A DNA stretch of 64,000 bases, taken from positions 1 through 64,000 of the forward strand of contig DASYHQ010000056.1 of the NCBI GenBank assembly GCA_035998445.1. The letters are read 5' to 3'. Position numbers and translations under genes: made by a program. This document shows positions 33,030-41,958 of the stretch, one piece after another (position 1 is the first letter of the stretch; the number at the start of each line of letters is the position of its first letter). The notes under the pieces were generated by a model. The model ran no database searches and was not told where the DNA came from. It was given only the letters and a program-made list of their open reading frames with translations. Source of the stretch: Tepidisphaeraceae bacterium (GTDB lineage Bacteria; Planctomycetota; Phycisphaerae; Tepidisphaerales; Tepidisphaeraceae).

Positions 33030-35357
33030 TCACTTCACAACAGCCGACGTCAGCGCCTGCGGCTTGGCGGTGATCTCGCCGATGGGCTTGCCGTTCTCGT
33101 AGACGGTGACCGATTGCTCGGCGGCGTGCGGGTTCCAGACGACGGCGGTGCGGGTGTTGGTCTCTTTGTTTAGGAAGACCATGGACGTGGGAGACGACGT
33201 GTGGCAGGCCCAATCGACCAAGCCTAGGCCGCGCATGGAGTGGGCCATGTAGTACATGATGGCCATCTCCTTGGCGTCGCGGGCGATCTTGTCGCCGGGC
33301 TCGTTCCAGAGGTCGTCCAGTTGCGCCGCGGCCCAGGCGGGGTCGTACATCAGCACGTAGCCGAGCATGACGCTGCCGAGCGCGGGGCCGAACGACTTGA
33401 TCGTGGTCTCCTTGTCCTGCTTGCGCACGTCGGCGTGCATGTGGTCGTACATCTGCCGCGCGAAGGCGGGATCGCGCACGAGGTACGACAGCGCGGGCGA
33501 CGCGGGGATCCACTGGATGGCATAGACCCACGAGGCGTCGCCGGTGAAGTAGGTGCCGAAGACCTTCCCGCCGCCCCAGACCATGCCGGTGGCCTTGTGC
33601 GGCCACTCGGGCGGGAAGACGTCGCCGTGCGGGTCGAACCAGTATTCCATGAGAGCGCGCGACTCGGTGGCGTAGCCCATCGCGCCGGCGGCGAGCATGT
33701 CCTTGTCGCCCAGGGCTTGGCCGAGCATGATGAGGCCGGCGAAACTTTGGGCATCTTCCGATGACGATTCCTGGTTGTTTCCCCCCGGCGAACTCGTGCC
33801 GCCCGCCCAGCCGTGGCCGGCCCAGAGGTCGAAGTTGCGCATGAAGGGAAAGCGCGTGTCGGCGCGGTCCCAGTTGGCGTATTCCTTGGCCACCAGCGTG
33901 GCCATGGGGCCGTAGTCCTTGGCGAACTGCGGGTCGTGCGCCGCCAGCAGCGCGGCGGCCTGCGTGAAGTAGCCGTAGTGGAAGTGGTGGTCGTTGAACT
34001 CTTCCGATCCGTAGCTGAAGTTCTTGCCGACCAGCCCGCGCCACTTGGGATACCACATGAAGTAATGTGCCGTCTCGCCGGGCTCGTAGGTGAACCAATC
34101 GACCATGGCGGCGCGCAGGTTGGCGATGAACTTCTGCTGAAGATCCGCGTCGCCGATCTGCTGCGACATGAGGATGTCCTGCCCCATGCGCAGGATGTCC
34201 TTGCCGCCCCAGTAAGTGTCCTCGCCGTACTTCGGGTTGGCGGCCAGCGTGTCGAGGTACCACTTCATGCGGGCGGGGTCGTACGGGTTCGCCTCGTCGC
34301 GCACCTGCGGCGCCGGCAGGTTGGGGACGATGCCGTTGAACGGATAATCGATCGTAAACGTGCTGCCGATGCCGCACTTCAGCGGCCCGCGTGGGCTGAG
34401 GTACGTGAAGGCGGGCGACAACTTCAGGTCGTTGGTCGTGTTGCGCCAGTGGTGCGGCAGCCAGCCTTGAATGACCTGCGTGTTCGTGCCCTTCAGCGCT
34501 TCGGCCTCAATCGTCCACGTCGTCTTCACCGTGGCCTTCTCAGGGCTGTACTCCCACGAGACGGCCGTCTTGCGTGGAATGGCGAAGGCGTGCTGCGCGA
34601 CGACCGCGATGTCCTCCGCCGCCAGCAGCGGGCAGACGACAAGGTATGAGCCGTTGCCGCCGGCGAACTGAATTTGCGGGCCATCGGGCGTCAGCGTGAA
34701 CGACGTGCCATCGGGCGCGAAGATGCCGAACCGTCTGCCGCCGATCTCGAAGCCGACGCAGTCGCCCTTGACGTTGCCGGTGATCGGCTTGCCGGTGCGG
34801 TCGAAGTACTTTGCCTGCCCGGCATTGCGCAGCGACAGCGTCGGTTGCAGCCCGGCGAACTCGAACCAGGCGCACGGCATGCCCTCGCCAAGCGTCACAT
34901 CGATGTACTGCGACGCGTCGTCACCGGCCATTCGGAACGAGACGAGCCAGTCGCTCCAGTCCTTCGCCTTGGCGGCGGTGGGCTTGAAGTTCGCGGCGCT
35001 CACCAGCAGGGGAAACTCGCTGGCGGGATCATTGCCCGGCGGCTGCCAGCGCGTGGGGAAGAACAAATCGATCCCCTGATCGCTCGTGTCCACCTTCATC
35101 GGGTACGCCCACAGCGACCGCGCAAACGGCGTGACGAGCAGCTGCGTCCACCACTTGTTCGTCGGCAGCGCGCGGTCGCCCTGCTCGACGACGAACAGCT
35201 CCCGCCCTTCCATCTTTTTGGCGCCATCTAGCGCATCGGCCGGTGGCGCGACGGCGTACGAGCCGGCGCCCACTTGGACGGCCTCTTGCGCGTGAAGGTT
35301 GCTGGCGGTGGCGCTGATCAACATGACGAGGACAACAAGGCGGGATAGACGGGCCAT
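33030..35357 (-). CDS. GH81 endo-beta-1,3-glucanase, secreted
   Basis: 775 residues from MARLSRLVVLVMLISATASN, with a signal peptide likely cut after LHA. Glycoside hydrolase family 81 hydrolyses internal beta-1,3-glucan (laminarin, curdlan) bonds by inversion. The N-terminal beta-sandwich begins ALPTNKWWTQLLVTPFARSL. The helical catalytic domain has DTYWGGKDILRMGQ, the acid motif NDHHFHYGYF near residue 455, and GNNQESSSEDAQSF near 527-537 supplying the catalytic glutamates, followed by WFDPHGDVFPPEW and ASWVYAIQW. Both catalytic motifs are intact. It is the last gene of the minus-strand locus headed by the LacI-type regulator, 51 bp after the prepilin-like gene. Confidence 0.93.
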   Translation of the reverse strand: MARLSRLVVLVMLISATASNLHAQEAVQVGAGSYAVAPPADALDGAKKMEGRELFVVEQGDRALPTNKWWTQLLVTPFARSLWAYPMKVDTSDQGIDLFFPTRWQPPGNDPASEFPLLVSAANFKPTAAKAKDWSDWLVSFRMAGDDASQYIDVTLGEGMPCAWFEFAGLQPTLSLRNAGQAKYFDRTGKPITGNVKGDCVGFEIGGRRFGIFAPDGTSFTLTPDGPQIQFAGGNGSYLVVCPLLAAEDIAVVAQHAFAIPRKTAVSWEYSPEKATVKTTWTIEAEALKGTNTQVIQGWLPHHWRNTTNDLKLSPAFTYLSPRGPLKCGIGSTFTIDYPFNGIVPNLPAPQVRDEANPYDPARMKWYLDTLAANPKYGEDTYWGGKDILRMGQDILMSQQIGDADLQQKFIANLRAAMVDWFTYEPGETAHYFMWYPKWRGLVGKNFSYGSEEFNDHHFHYGYFTQAAALLAAHDPQFAKDYGPMATLVAKEYANWDRADTRFPFMRNFDLWAGHGWAGGTSSPGGNNQESSSEDAQSFAGLIMLGQALGDKDMLAAGAMGYATESRALMEYWFDPHGDVFPPEWPHKATGMVWGGGKVFGTYFTGDASWVYAIQWIPASPALSYLVRDPAFARQMYDHMHADVRKQDKETTIKSFGPALGSVMLGYVLMYDPAWAAAQLDDLWNEPGDKIARDAKEMAIMYYMAHSMRGLGLVDWACHTSSPTSMVFLNKETNTRTAVVWNPHAAEQSVTVYENGKPIGEITAKPQALTSAVVK

Positions 35358-35407
35358 GGACAACCGATACCTTTGTTCGAGCCAGACGAAGTTGGGTTTA
35401 CCTGCAG

Positions 35408-36289
35408 CTACTTGTACGACAGCGTGGTGTTGACGTTGCTCTTCAAGAGGTCGCACTGGCCACCGACGCCGCCGACGCTCGCCTTCTTCAGCTTGCGCGA
35501 TTCGGCGTGGCCGTCCACAAAGAGGAAGTTGGCGCTGTTGTTGGCCATGTGGCGCCAGCGGATTGAGCCCGCGGCGTCGTTGTTCCATATCGTGGCGGCC
35601 TCAACATTTGGGCCGGGATCGATCGACTGAGCATTGTTGGCGTTCGGACTGTCTTCCAGCAGCAGACTGGCGTTGGCTACTCCAATGCCATATCCATCGT
35701 ATTGGTGGCCGTCGATGCACCAAGCAGTGGAAATCGACCGCCATTCGTTCTCGGCCACCTGTGCGCTATCCATGATCAGCACGATCTCAGCAGAACGCTT
35801 TACCCTCGTGATCTTCGAGGGCACGCGAACGCCGCCTGGTGGGCCTGCTACTGCGGGGTCAGGCGTCAAAGGCCCGGTTGGCATGAGTCGCGGGTGAGCT
35901 GCGTAATGCACCGTCATACCGATGGAGGCAGGTACGTCGATCGTGTCTTTGTCGATGAACAGTTTCCGCGTCCCCGCGTCCCTTTCCTGATCAATGTACC
36001 GGTTGCCCTTGCCGTTCAGGGTATTCAACAACAGCACGGTCCAGTCGGTGCTCAGATCGCCGGGATTAGTTGCTTCGTAGTAGTAGCTCCAGGGCAGCGA
36101 GCCCTTGTTGGCGTTCGTGTACATCGCCATGGCCAGGCCCATCTGCTTCATGTTCGACAGGCACGCCACGTTGTTGGCCGCCCGGCGGGCGCGGTTCAGC
36201 GAGGGCAACAGGATGCTGATCAGCACGGCGATGATCCCGATCACCACCAACAGCTCGACCAGCGTAAATCCGCGATTGCGCTTGTCCAT
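35408..36289 (-). CDS. Prepilin-type secreted protein with LFVDGH motif
   Basis: 293 residues from [20 protein letters not shown]. The type IV prepilin N-terminus is exact: basic leader, Gly before Phe at the cleavage point, Glu at +5 and a long hydrophobic helix. The NMKQMGLAMAMYTNANKG helix typical of planctomycete DUF1559-like pseudopilins follows. Near the C-terminus is RWRHMANNSANFLFVDGHAE. It should be processed by a PilD-like peptidase and sit in the inner membrane or a pseudopilus. It lies between two glycoside hydrolase genes, which suggests a part in presenting or exporting the glucanases; that is inference. Confidence 0.85.
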   Translation of the reverse strand: MDKRNRGFTLVELLVVIGIIAVLISILLPSLNRARRAANNVACLSNMKQMGLAMAMYTNANKGSLPWSYYYEATNPGDLSTDWTVLLLNTLNGKGNRYIDQERDAGTRKLFIDKDTIDVPASIGMTVHYAAHPRLMPTGPLTPDPAVAGPPGGVRVPSKITRVKRSAEIVLIMDSAQVAENEWRSISTAWCIDGHQYDGYGIGVANASLLLEDSPNANNAQSIDPGPNVEAATIWNNDAAGSIRWRHMANNSANFLFVDGHAESRKLKKASVGGVGGQCDLLKSNVNTTLSYK

Positions 36290-36384
36290 GTCCAACCTCG
36301 CTGCGTAAGAGATGAAAAGGCGGCGGCCACGACCTCCCACAGTCGATGTGCCGCCGCCTACTTCCTCGGTCGTCTCGGTTTCGT

Positions 36385-38199
36385 TTACTCGAACCGAATG
36401 TCATCCAGGTAGAACGTGACCGGCTTGCCCTGCCCGGCCAGCGTCCAGACGAATCCCGTCTTGATCGTCGACAGGTCCTTGCCGGTCAGATCGATCTCGT
36501 ATTCCTTCCAATCCTTGGTCAGCGTGACCGGCGCGATGCCCGACTCGCTCGAGTCGTTGAAGGGCTTGTCCTTGAGGATGCCGAGCTTGAACTCGACCTT
36601 CTCGCCGCCCTCTTCGCCGCGCGCCCAGAAGCTCAGGCGCTTGGCGCCGGTCAGGTTGAATCCGCCGGGCAGGTCGCCCCAGTCGTTGGCGGGGCTCTGC
36701 CAGACGACGCCACCGAAGTTGTCGGAAGCGCGGTACGTGAACTTCATGCTCGTCGTGCCGCTGTGCGGATTGTTCGTGTTGCGCTCCTCCATGGCGATCG
36801 CGTCGGTGTTGCCCATCCAGCCCGAGGGGATGTAAGGCACCGTCGGCTGGCTGTCGGCATAAACCACCAGCGGCAGGTTGGCCTTGGCCGCGGCGGGCTT
36901 GGCAGCGTCGCCGTTGACGTACAGCGACGTGTTGGCGACGGCGGCGCCGTTGTGGTCGTCGTGCACGACGGCGTACAGCCAGTAGGCGCCGCCGTCGGTG
37001 GGCATCTTCAGTTCCACCTCGCGCTCGCCGTTCTTCACGATCGCATCCGGGAACGACGGCGGCGAGACCTGCGCGTCGCCACCGGTCTGATACTCGCCGT
37101 AGTCTTTCGTTAGCCGCCACTCGATCTTCAGCGGGTCGCCTTCGGGGTCGGTCACGTCAACCTTCGCCTTGATCGTCTCGCCCGGTTCCACGCGGGCGGC
37201 CCCAACCACCTCCACCGGTTTGATCTGCGGACACCGGTTAGCGGGCTTGTTGCCGCCCCACAGTTCCGTCATCGTGTCGGTGGCTTCCAGCCGGCTGCCA
37301 TCGGGCATGAACAGGCCAAACCAGGTGGCGCTGGCCTCCTGCTTGTTTCCCCAGGTGAAGGCGTACCCGCCGAGGCAGAGCTTGTCCTTCTCGGCCAGGA
37401 TGGTCTTCTCGTAGGTGGCGCGGTACTGATCGGCCTTGGCGGTGCTGGTGAGCTCCTGCGGTGCGCCCCACTCGTTCTTGCCGACTTCCCACGTGCCCGC
37501 CGGGCCGTACTCGGTCATGATGAATGGCTTGGTACCGCCAGCGGCACGGTAGCGCTCGGCGATGGATGGGCCACCGCCGTACGAGTTGATGCCCATCACG
37601 TCCACGCTCGGGCAAAGCTTGTGGAACAGCGGCACCCGCTTGCCGCCGACTTCGGCGAACACCGACATCGTCGGGTGGTTCGGGTCGAGCTCCTTGATCA
37701 TCTTGGCGATGTCCTCGACCGCCTCGTAAATTAGTTCGTTGTCCGCCTCGGCATACCCTTCCATCTCGTTGCCGATCGCCCACATCAGCACCGCCGGGTG
37801 ATCCTTGTACTTCATCACCGCCTGACGGGCGCGCTCCTTCTGCTCGCGCACTTGCTTGACGCTGTTGTAGTCAAACCCGTGGCGCTCGTGCCCCAGCCAG
37901 ATGCCGACGGTAACGGTGAGGCCGAGTTTCTGCGCCTCATCGAGCTTGGCGTCGATATCCTCGGCCCCCCACGTGCGGAACGAATTCCCGCCGCACTCTT
38001 TGAGGAAGGGTTTGGAGGCATCGCCACCCGCGCCTTCGATGAAGTAGGGTTGGCCTTCGCGGATGAGCTGGTAGTTGTCGCCGGACTTCTTCAGTTCCAC
38101 CTTCGTGGCGGCGGCGTCGGCGGTACCACAGGCGGCTAGCGCGGCCAACCAAGCGGCGTGGGTCAGGATCGTTCGACTGATACGTTTGGACTGATTCAT
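36385..38199 (-). CDS. Secreted clan GH-A glycoside hydrolase (GH2/GH5-like TIM barrel)
   Basis: 604 residues. Signal peptide MNQSKRISRTILTHAAWLAA, cut near ADA-A. The TIM barrel covers residues about 35-330, with the acid/base Glu145 in VLMWAIGNEMEGYA and the nucleophile Glu230 in KPFIMTEYGPAGTWE, in the order and spacing of clan GH-A. A beta-sandwich (residues 350-440, EPGETIKAKVDVTDPEGDPL) and a C-terminal carbohydrate-binding-like jelly roll (SGTTSMKFTYRASDNFGGVV to KPVTFYLDDIRFE) complete it. Given the GH81 neighbour, the substrate is probably a beta-glucan or its oligosaccharides. Exact family and linkage cannot be fixed by eye. Confidence 0.82.
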   Translation of the reverse strand: MNQSKRISRTILTHAAWLAALAACGTADAAATKVELKKSGDNYQLIREGQPYFIEGAGGDASKPFLKECGGNSFRTWGAEDIDAKLDEAQKLGLTVTVGIWLGHERHGFDYNSVKQVREQKERARQAVMKYKDHPAVLMWAIGNEMEGYAEADNELIYEAVEDIAKMIKELDPNHPTMSVFAEVGGKRVPLFHKLCPSVDVMGINSYGGGPSIAERYRAAGGTKPFIMTEYGPAGTWEVGKNEWGAPQELTSTAKADQYRATYEKTILAEKDKLCLGGYAFTWGNKQEASATWFGLFMPDGSRLEATDTMTELWGGNKPANRCPQIKPVEVVGAARVEPGETIKAKVDVTDPEGDPLKIEWRLTKDYGEYQTGGDAQVSPPSFPDAIVKNGEREVELKMPTDGGAYWLYAVVHDDHNGAAVANTSLYVNGDAAKPAAAKANLPLVVYADSQPTVPYIPSGWMGNTDAIAMEERNTNNPHSGTTSMKFTYRASDNFGGVVWQSPANDWGDLPGGFNLTGAKRLSFWARGEEGGEKVEFKLGILKDKPFNDSSESGIAPVTLTKDWKEYEIDLTGKDLSTIKTGFVWTLAGQGKPVTFYLDDIRFE

Positions 38200-38291
38200 G
38201 TAGTGACTTCCAAAGGTGATTGTTTCAGATGCTGGAATAGAATCCGCTTCAGCGGATGAGACGGTTGTGCGGCCAAGCGCCGTTAACGCGT

Positions 38292-39101
38292 TTAGTAGTA
38301 CGACGAGATGTTCCGCCACCGCAGCGAATCATTCGTGGCTGTCGTTGGCCGGGGGAAGCTGCTGGCGTGGCCATCGACGAAGAGGACGTTGGTGAAGCCA
38401 GCCTTAAGGCTCCCGTGGCGGTAGCGAAGTTTGTACGTCGTGGTGTTGTCGGAGTCGCTCCAGAACGGCAATCCAACGCCGTGGGCGCCACCCGAAGTGG
38501 GATCGGTGACTACCCGGTTGGCATTGGCTGGGTTATCGATGATGCCGCCATAGGTGTACTTGTCCGTGTACTCCAAGAACCCCGACGCCGTCAGGTCCGG
38601 CGGCGGCTGGCTGCTGTCCCCGATCGCGATCACCTCGGCCGACCGCTTGATCTGCGACACCTTGCGAAGGCGTTCGTTTGCCGGCGTTGGCGGGGTCAGC
38701 GACAGGTGAACCCCGCGGTTCGCGCCATAGCTGCGTGGGAACTGAACGCTGACACGAGGCGAGGCGCCACAAGTCCAGACCGTGCTGTTCTCCTGATTTG
38801 GGAGGTACTTCTTCAGGATGCCCTCCATTCGATCTGCCTGCTGGCCGGAAGGGTCATAGTTGCCCTTCGAGTCCACCCGGTAACCCGGCGCAAAGCAAGG
38901 GAACAGGTAGCCCTTGTTATCGCTCGAGTACAAAGCAGATGCTTGGCCGATCTGCCGCAGCTGGCTCAGACAACTGACCGTGACGGCCGCCGCGCGCGCC
39001 TTGTTGAGGGCCGGCAACAGCATCGAGATCAACAGCGCGATGATTCCGATCACCACGAGAAGTTCAACGAGCGTGAACGCGTAACGTTTGGTGCGTGACA
39101 T
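38292..39101 (-). CDS. Prepilin-type secreted protein with LFVDGH motif (second copy)
   Basis: 269 residues from [20 protein letters not shown], with residue Ala in place of Gly before the FTLVEL cleavage point. It has the same layout as the protein at 35408: [20 protein letters not shown] after the helix, [14 protein letters not shown] in the middle, and [20 protein letters not shown] near the end. The frame continues upstream, but the ATG at 39101 fits the short basic prepilin leader. It is the second of the locus genes after the PEP-CTERM gene, 93 bp ahead of the GH-A hydrolase gene. Confidence 0.85.
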   Translation of the reverse strand: MSRTKRYAFTLVELLVVIGIIALLISMLLPALNKARAAAVTVSCLSQLRQIGQASALYSSDNKGYLFPCFAPGYRVDSKGNYDPSGQQADRMEGILKKYLPNQENSTVWTCGASPRVSVQFPRSYGANRGVHLSLTPPTPANERLRKVSQIKRSAEVIAIGDSSQPPPDLTASGFLEYTDKYTYGGIIDNPANANRVVTDPTSGGAHGVGLPFWSDSDNTTTYKLRYRHGSLKAGFTNVLFVDGHASSFPRPTTATNDSLRWRNISSYY

Positions 39102-39183
39102 GACGGCTCCGACTGCGAGAGGTGTACTGCTAAGACAAGGCCGGCGGCCCGCGGTTGGCGGGCCGCCGACGGAAGAGGGACGC

Positions 39184-39897
39184 TTAGTGAGCGGCACGCT
39201 TGCGACGCAGGGCGGCCAGGGCGCCAAGGCCCAAGACCGACAAAGCGGCGGGCTCGGGGACGGCGGCGACGCCGTCATCAAAGACCACGTTGTCGAAGTT
39301 GAAGGTCGACGTGAACGTCGAGTTGGCACCGACCACCGTGTACAACACCAGTTGCGCCGCCGTTACGGTATTACCGAAATCGGTGCCGGTCGGCACTGCG
39401 GCGGTGGTGAAGCTGACGGTTTGGTACTCGGCATTCTTCGAAAGAGTCAGGAAACCGCCTTCCTGTACGGCTCCACCGGCACCGTTCACGAACCGATATC
39501 GAAGCTGCGCAAGTCCTGACGTGAACGTGTCGACGGGAACTTGGATATCGAGACCGAACGTGTAGGTAGAGCCAGCGACCGCGGGAATGTTGAACTCGGA
39601 CGAACGGATTTCGCGGATTGTGCCAGCGCCATCTCCGCCCGACAATTGCACGCTGAGCGCGGCAGTGGTCGATGGGTTTCCGCCCGTCGCTGTCCGTCCG
39701 ATTGAACCCGTCCCTGGGCCACCGGCGGCCGTGACCGTGTAGCCAGCAGCGCTGGTCTGCCCGGTCGCCGTATTCAGCAACGGCGCTGAACCGTCAGCCG
39801 TCTCGAAGCCAGCATTTGCGGCATAGTTTGCCGCCGACACCGGTATGGCCATAGCGACAACCGAAAGCGACGCGAACAGAATCGTGCTGCGAACCAT
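39184..39897 (-). CDS. PEP-CTERM sorted secreted protein of the glucan locus
   Basis: 237 residues from [20 protein letters not shown], signal peptide cut after SAA. AGGAGGAG lies 8 nt before the ATG, an unusually strong ribosome-binding site for this window, hinting at high expression. The body is beta-rich, in the style of a carbohydrate-binding module ([54 protein letters not shown]). The C-terminus is [20 protein letters not shown] with KRAAH, a standard PEP-CTERM sorting tail. First gene after the LacI-type regulator. A surface glucan-binding role is inference from context. Confidence 0.85.
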   Translation of the reverse strand: MVRSTILFASLSVVAMAIPVSAANYAANAGFETADGSAPLLNTATGQTSAAGYTVTAAGGPGTGSIGRTATGGNPSTTAALSVQLSGGDGAGTIREIRSSEFNIPAVAGSTYTFGLDIQVPVDTFTSGLAQLRYRFVNGAGGAVQEGGFLTLSKNAEYQTVSFTTAAVPTGTDFGNTVTAAQLVLYTVVGANSTFTSTFNFDNVVFDDGVAAVPEPAALSVLGLGALAALRRKRAAH

Positions 39898-39921
39898 ATG
39901 TTTCTCCTCCTGCGGACTTCG

Positions 39922-39957
39922 CGTGTCGATGACACGCACTTGATGTGGACCATGGTC
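39922..39957. promoter_or_regulatory. Candidate operator palindromes before the glucan locus
   Basis: Two perfect short palindromes lie 25-60 bp upstream of the PEP-CTERM gene start: CGTGTC-GAT-GACACG (39922-39936) and GACCATGGTC (39948-39957). Their position suits binding by the adjacent LacI-type regulator. No convincing promoter boxes were identified with them. Confidence 0.3.
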
Positions 39958-40029
39958 ACAACGGACCATCGTTGGACTGCCCGCCCTGCCGCTCTAACGG
40001 CCGGGCCGACCTCATTGTCTTCGGGTCTG

Positions 40030-41043
40030 TTAGTTTGTTGAGCCTGCGCCAGGCGGCGCCGTCGAACCGTGTACTTCCAGCCAAGTGCGCATCGCCTTTT
40101 GGACGACGGGCATATCACCGGCGCTGGTGGCCAGCAGGTGACAGGCCGCGAACGCCTCGCGGCCGAGGGCCTCGGCGTCCTGGCAGACGGCCGTCAGCTC
40201 GGGGGTTAAGCCGTAGCGCATCTGCGTGTCGTCGAACCCGACGATCGACAGGTCTTCCGGCACGCGCACGCCCGTGCGACGCGCCTCGCTCAGCAAACCG
40301 ACGACGGCGGCGGCGTCGGTCATGAAGACGGCGGTCGGCGCATCGGGCAGCGTGCGCAGCCGCCGCAGGGCCTGGGCTCCGGGCTCGCGGTGGGCCGGCA
40401 CGCGTAGCACCAGCTTCGGGTCGAACTCGATTCCGGCGTCCTGCAGGGCCTGCGTGTAGCCGGCGACGCGGTCGGCGTGGTCGGAGTCGTCGACGATGTT
40501 GATGCAGATCGCGATCCGGCGATGGCCGAGATGAATCAAATGCTCGACGGCCTCGCGGCTGCTGTCGCGCGAACAGGCATAGATGTAGTTGACCTTCGGG
40601 TTCTCGAACCGGTCGGCGACGACGACGGCGGGAAAGCCCTCTTCGGCGATCGCCTCGCAGACCGTGCGGGTCGCGAGCGTCGTTCGCAACACCGCGCCGC
40701 GCACACCCTTGCGCAGGAACATCTGCGTGTACGTCTCGCCCGGCAGGCGCGCCCGGCGGGCGTCGAGGATCAGCAGGTCGTAGCCGTGTTCTTCCATCCC
40801 GCACGACATGCCGTACATCAGCGCCGCGTCGAACGGGGAGCCGAGCGACGATTCACCCGTGTGGACGAACGCGATGTTGCTGGTCGACTTGCGACCGACG
40901 TTGGCGACGTATCCGGCCTCGTTGCTGGCGGCAACCACGCGTTCGCGGACGTCCTTGCTGACCATCGGGTGATTGTTCAGCACCCGCGACACCGTGGCCG
41001 CTGAGACGCCCGCCCGCTTCGCGATGATTCTTACGTTTGCCAC
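40030..41043 (-). CDS. LacI-family transcriptional regulator
   Basis: 337 residues using the GTG at 41043 (ANVRIIAKRAGVSAATVSRV), the normal position for this family; the open frame upstream is not family-like. The helix-turn-helix and hinge are at residues 3-50 (IIAKRAGVSAATVSRVLNNH, VSKDVRERVVAASNEAGY). A periplasmic-binding-protein-like sensor domain follows, with NIAFVHTGES, HLGHRRIAICINI, APTAVFMTDAAAVVGLL and LSIVGFDDTQMRYGL. It should bind a sugar and control the genes directly downstream on the same strand (33030-39897), which include two glycoside hydrolases. Effector unknown; a glucan oligosaccharide is the natural guess. Confidence 0.9.
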   Translation of the reverse strand: MANVRIIAKRAGVSAATVSRVLNNHPMVSKDVRERVVAASNEAGYVANVGRKSTSNIAFVHTGESSLGSPFDAALMYGMSCGMEEHGYDLLILDARRARLPGETYTQMFLRKGVRGAVLRTTLATRTVCEAIAEEGFPAVVVADRFENPKVNYIYACSRDSSREAVEHLIHLGHRRIAICINIVDDSDHADRVAGYTQALQDAGIEFDPKLVLRVPAHREPGAQALRRLRTLPDAPTAVFMTDAAAVVGLLSEARRTGVRVPEDLSIVGFDDTQMRYGLTPELTAVCQDAEALGREAFAACHLLATSAGDMPVVQKAMRTWLEVHGSTAPPGAGSTN

Positions 41044-41260
41044 AGATTTGCCTTCGGAACGGGACGGATATGAAACTGTTTCTGTGACAACATACACCGG
41101 CTTTTCACGAAGGCAAATCAGAATTTTTGTTTTGCGGTGGGGTATAAGCCTTCGCGAGCGCAACCGTATTTTTTACCGATATTTGGCGATTTTTAGCACT
41201 TGGCGCGAGAAATATCAGGTTGTGGCCGTGTGATAACGATGGGTAAAGAGGAATGAAAGA

Positions 41261-41300
41261 GGCCACGATTCACTGAAACATGTTTCAGTGAATCGTGGCC
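41261..41300. terminator. Perfect 40-bp palindrome, terminator or operator
   Basis: GGCCACGATTCACTGAAACA followed by its exact reverse complement. On the minus strand it lies 50 bp after the lipoprotein gene (41350-41814) and is followed by TCTTTCATTCCTCTTTACC, so a terminator hairpin is likely. The centre TGAAACATGTTTCA also resembles LacI-family operators, and the LacI-type gene starts 218 bp further on. Confidence 0.55.
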
Positions 41301-41349
41301 TGTCAGGGCGTGTATCGGTATCGCGATCGGCGCGTGGCCGGTCGGGAGG

Positions 41350-41814
41350 TTAGATGGCGATCTTTGACGGCACGTCGTAGATCGCGCCGTTACGCAGGAT
41401 CTGGACGCTCTGGATGCGCGGCTGGCCGTTCACGGACTTCGGAATCGTGTTGCCACGGCCATCGTAGAACATCTTGAAGTTCAGCGTGCGCAGGCGGCCA
41501 GCCTCGATCTTCGGGACGTACACGACGTACTTGCCGTTCACCCAGACCTCCACCTCGTCCCACTGCTCGCTCGACAGGTTGGTCAGCTGGACGACCTCCA
41601 GCGTGTAGTCGAGCCGAGCCACCCCGTCGGCGGCGCCGGCCTTGGGCAGGTCGGCCTTGAACGGGTGACGGTTGGCGGCGTCGGCGCTGAACTCGGCGGG
41701 CTTGCGGTTGAGCGCCGGGTCCGAATTGGCGAAGAACGTCGCCTGCTTCGTGCAACCCACCATCGCCACCGACAACCCGACGAACGTCAACGCGACCTGC
41801 AACATACGGCTCAT
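41350..41814 (-). CDS. Hypothetical lipoprotein
   Basis: 154 residues from MSRMLQVALTFVGLSVAMVG, with the lipobox VAMVGC, so Cys21 should be acylated. The mature part has YTLEVVQLTNLSSEQWDEVE, VWVNGKYVVYVPKIEAGRL, TLNFKMFYDGRGNTIP and VQILRNGAIYDVPSKI. This beta-rich pattern is found in small planctomycete lipoproteins of unknown role. The ATG at 41814 is chosen over upstream starts because it gives a proper signal. A hairpin at 41261-41300 follows the gene. Confidence 0.75.
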   Translation of the reverse strand: MSRMLQVALTFVGLSVAMVGCTKQATFFANSDPALNRKPAEFSADAANRHPFKADLPKAGAADGVARLDYTLEVVQLTNLSSEQWDEVEVWVNGKYVVYVPKIEAGRLRTLNFKMFYDGRGNTIPKSVNGQPRIQSVQILRNGAIYDVPSKIAI

Positions 41815-41958
41815 TGTGAATCTCCTGCGAGTACAACCATCCAATAACATGGGCCGGTAGACCAACCCATTTATGTTATCGGACGCAGGCGACCCGAATC
41901 TTCAATCCACTGGCGGCGCGAATGGAAAACCGTTTGGGCGCTGTCATTCGGCACTCCC

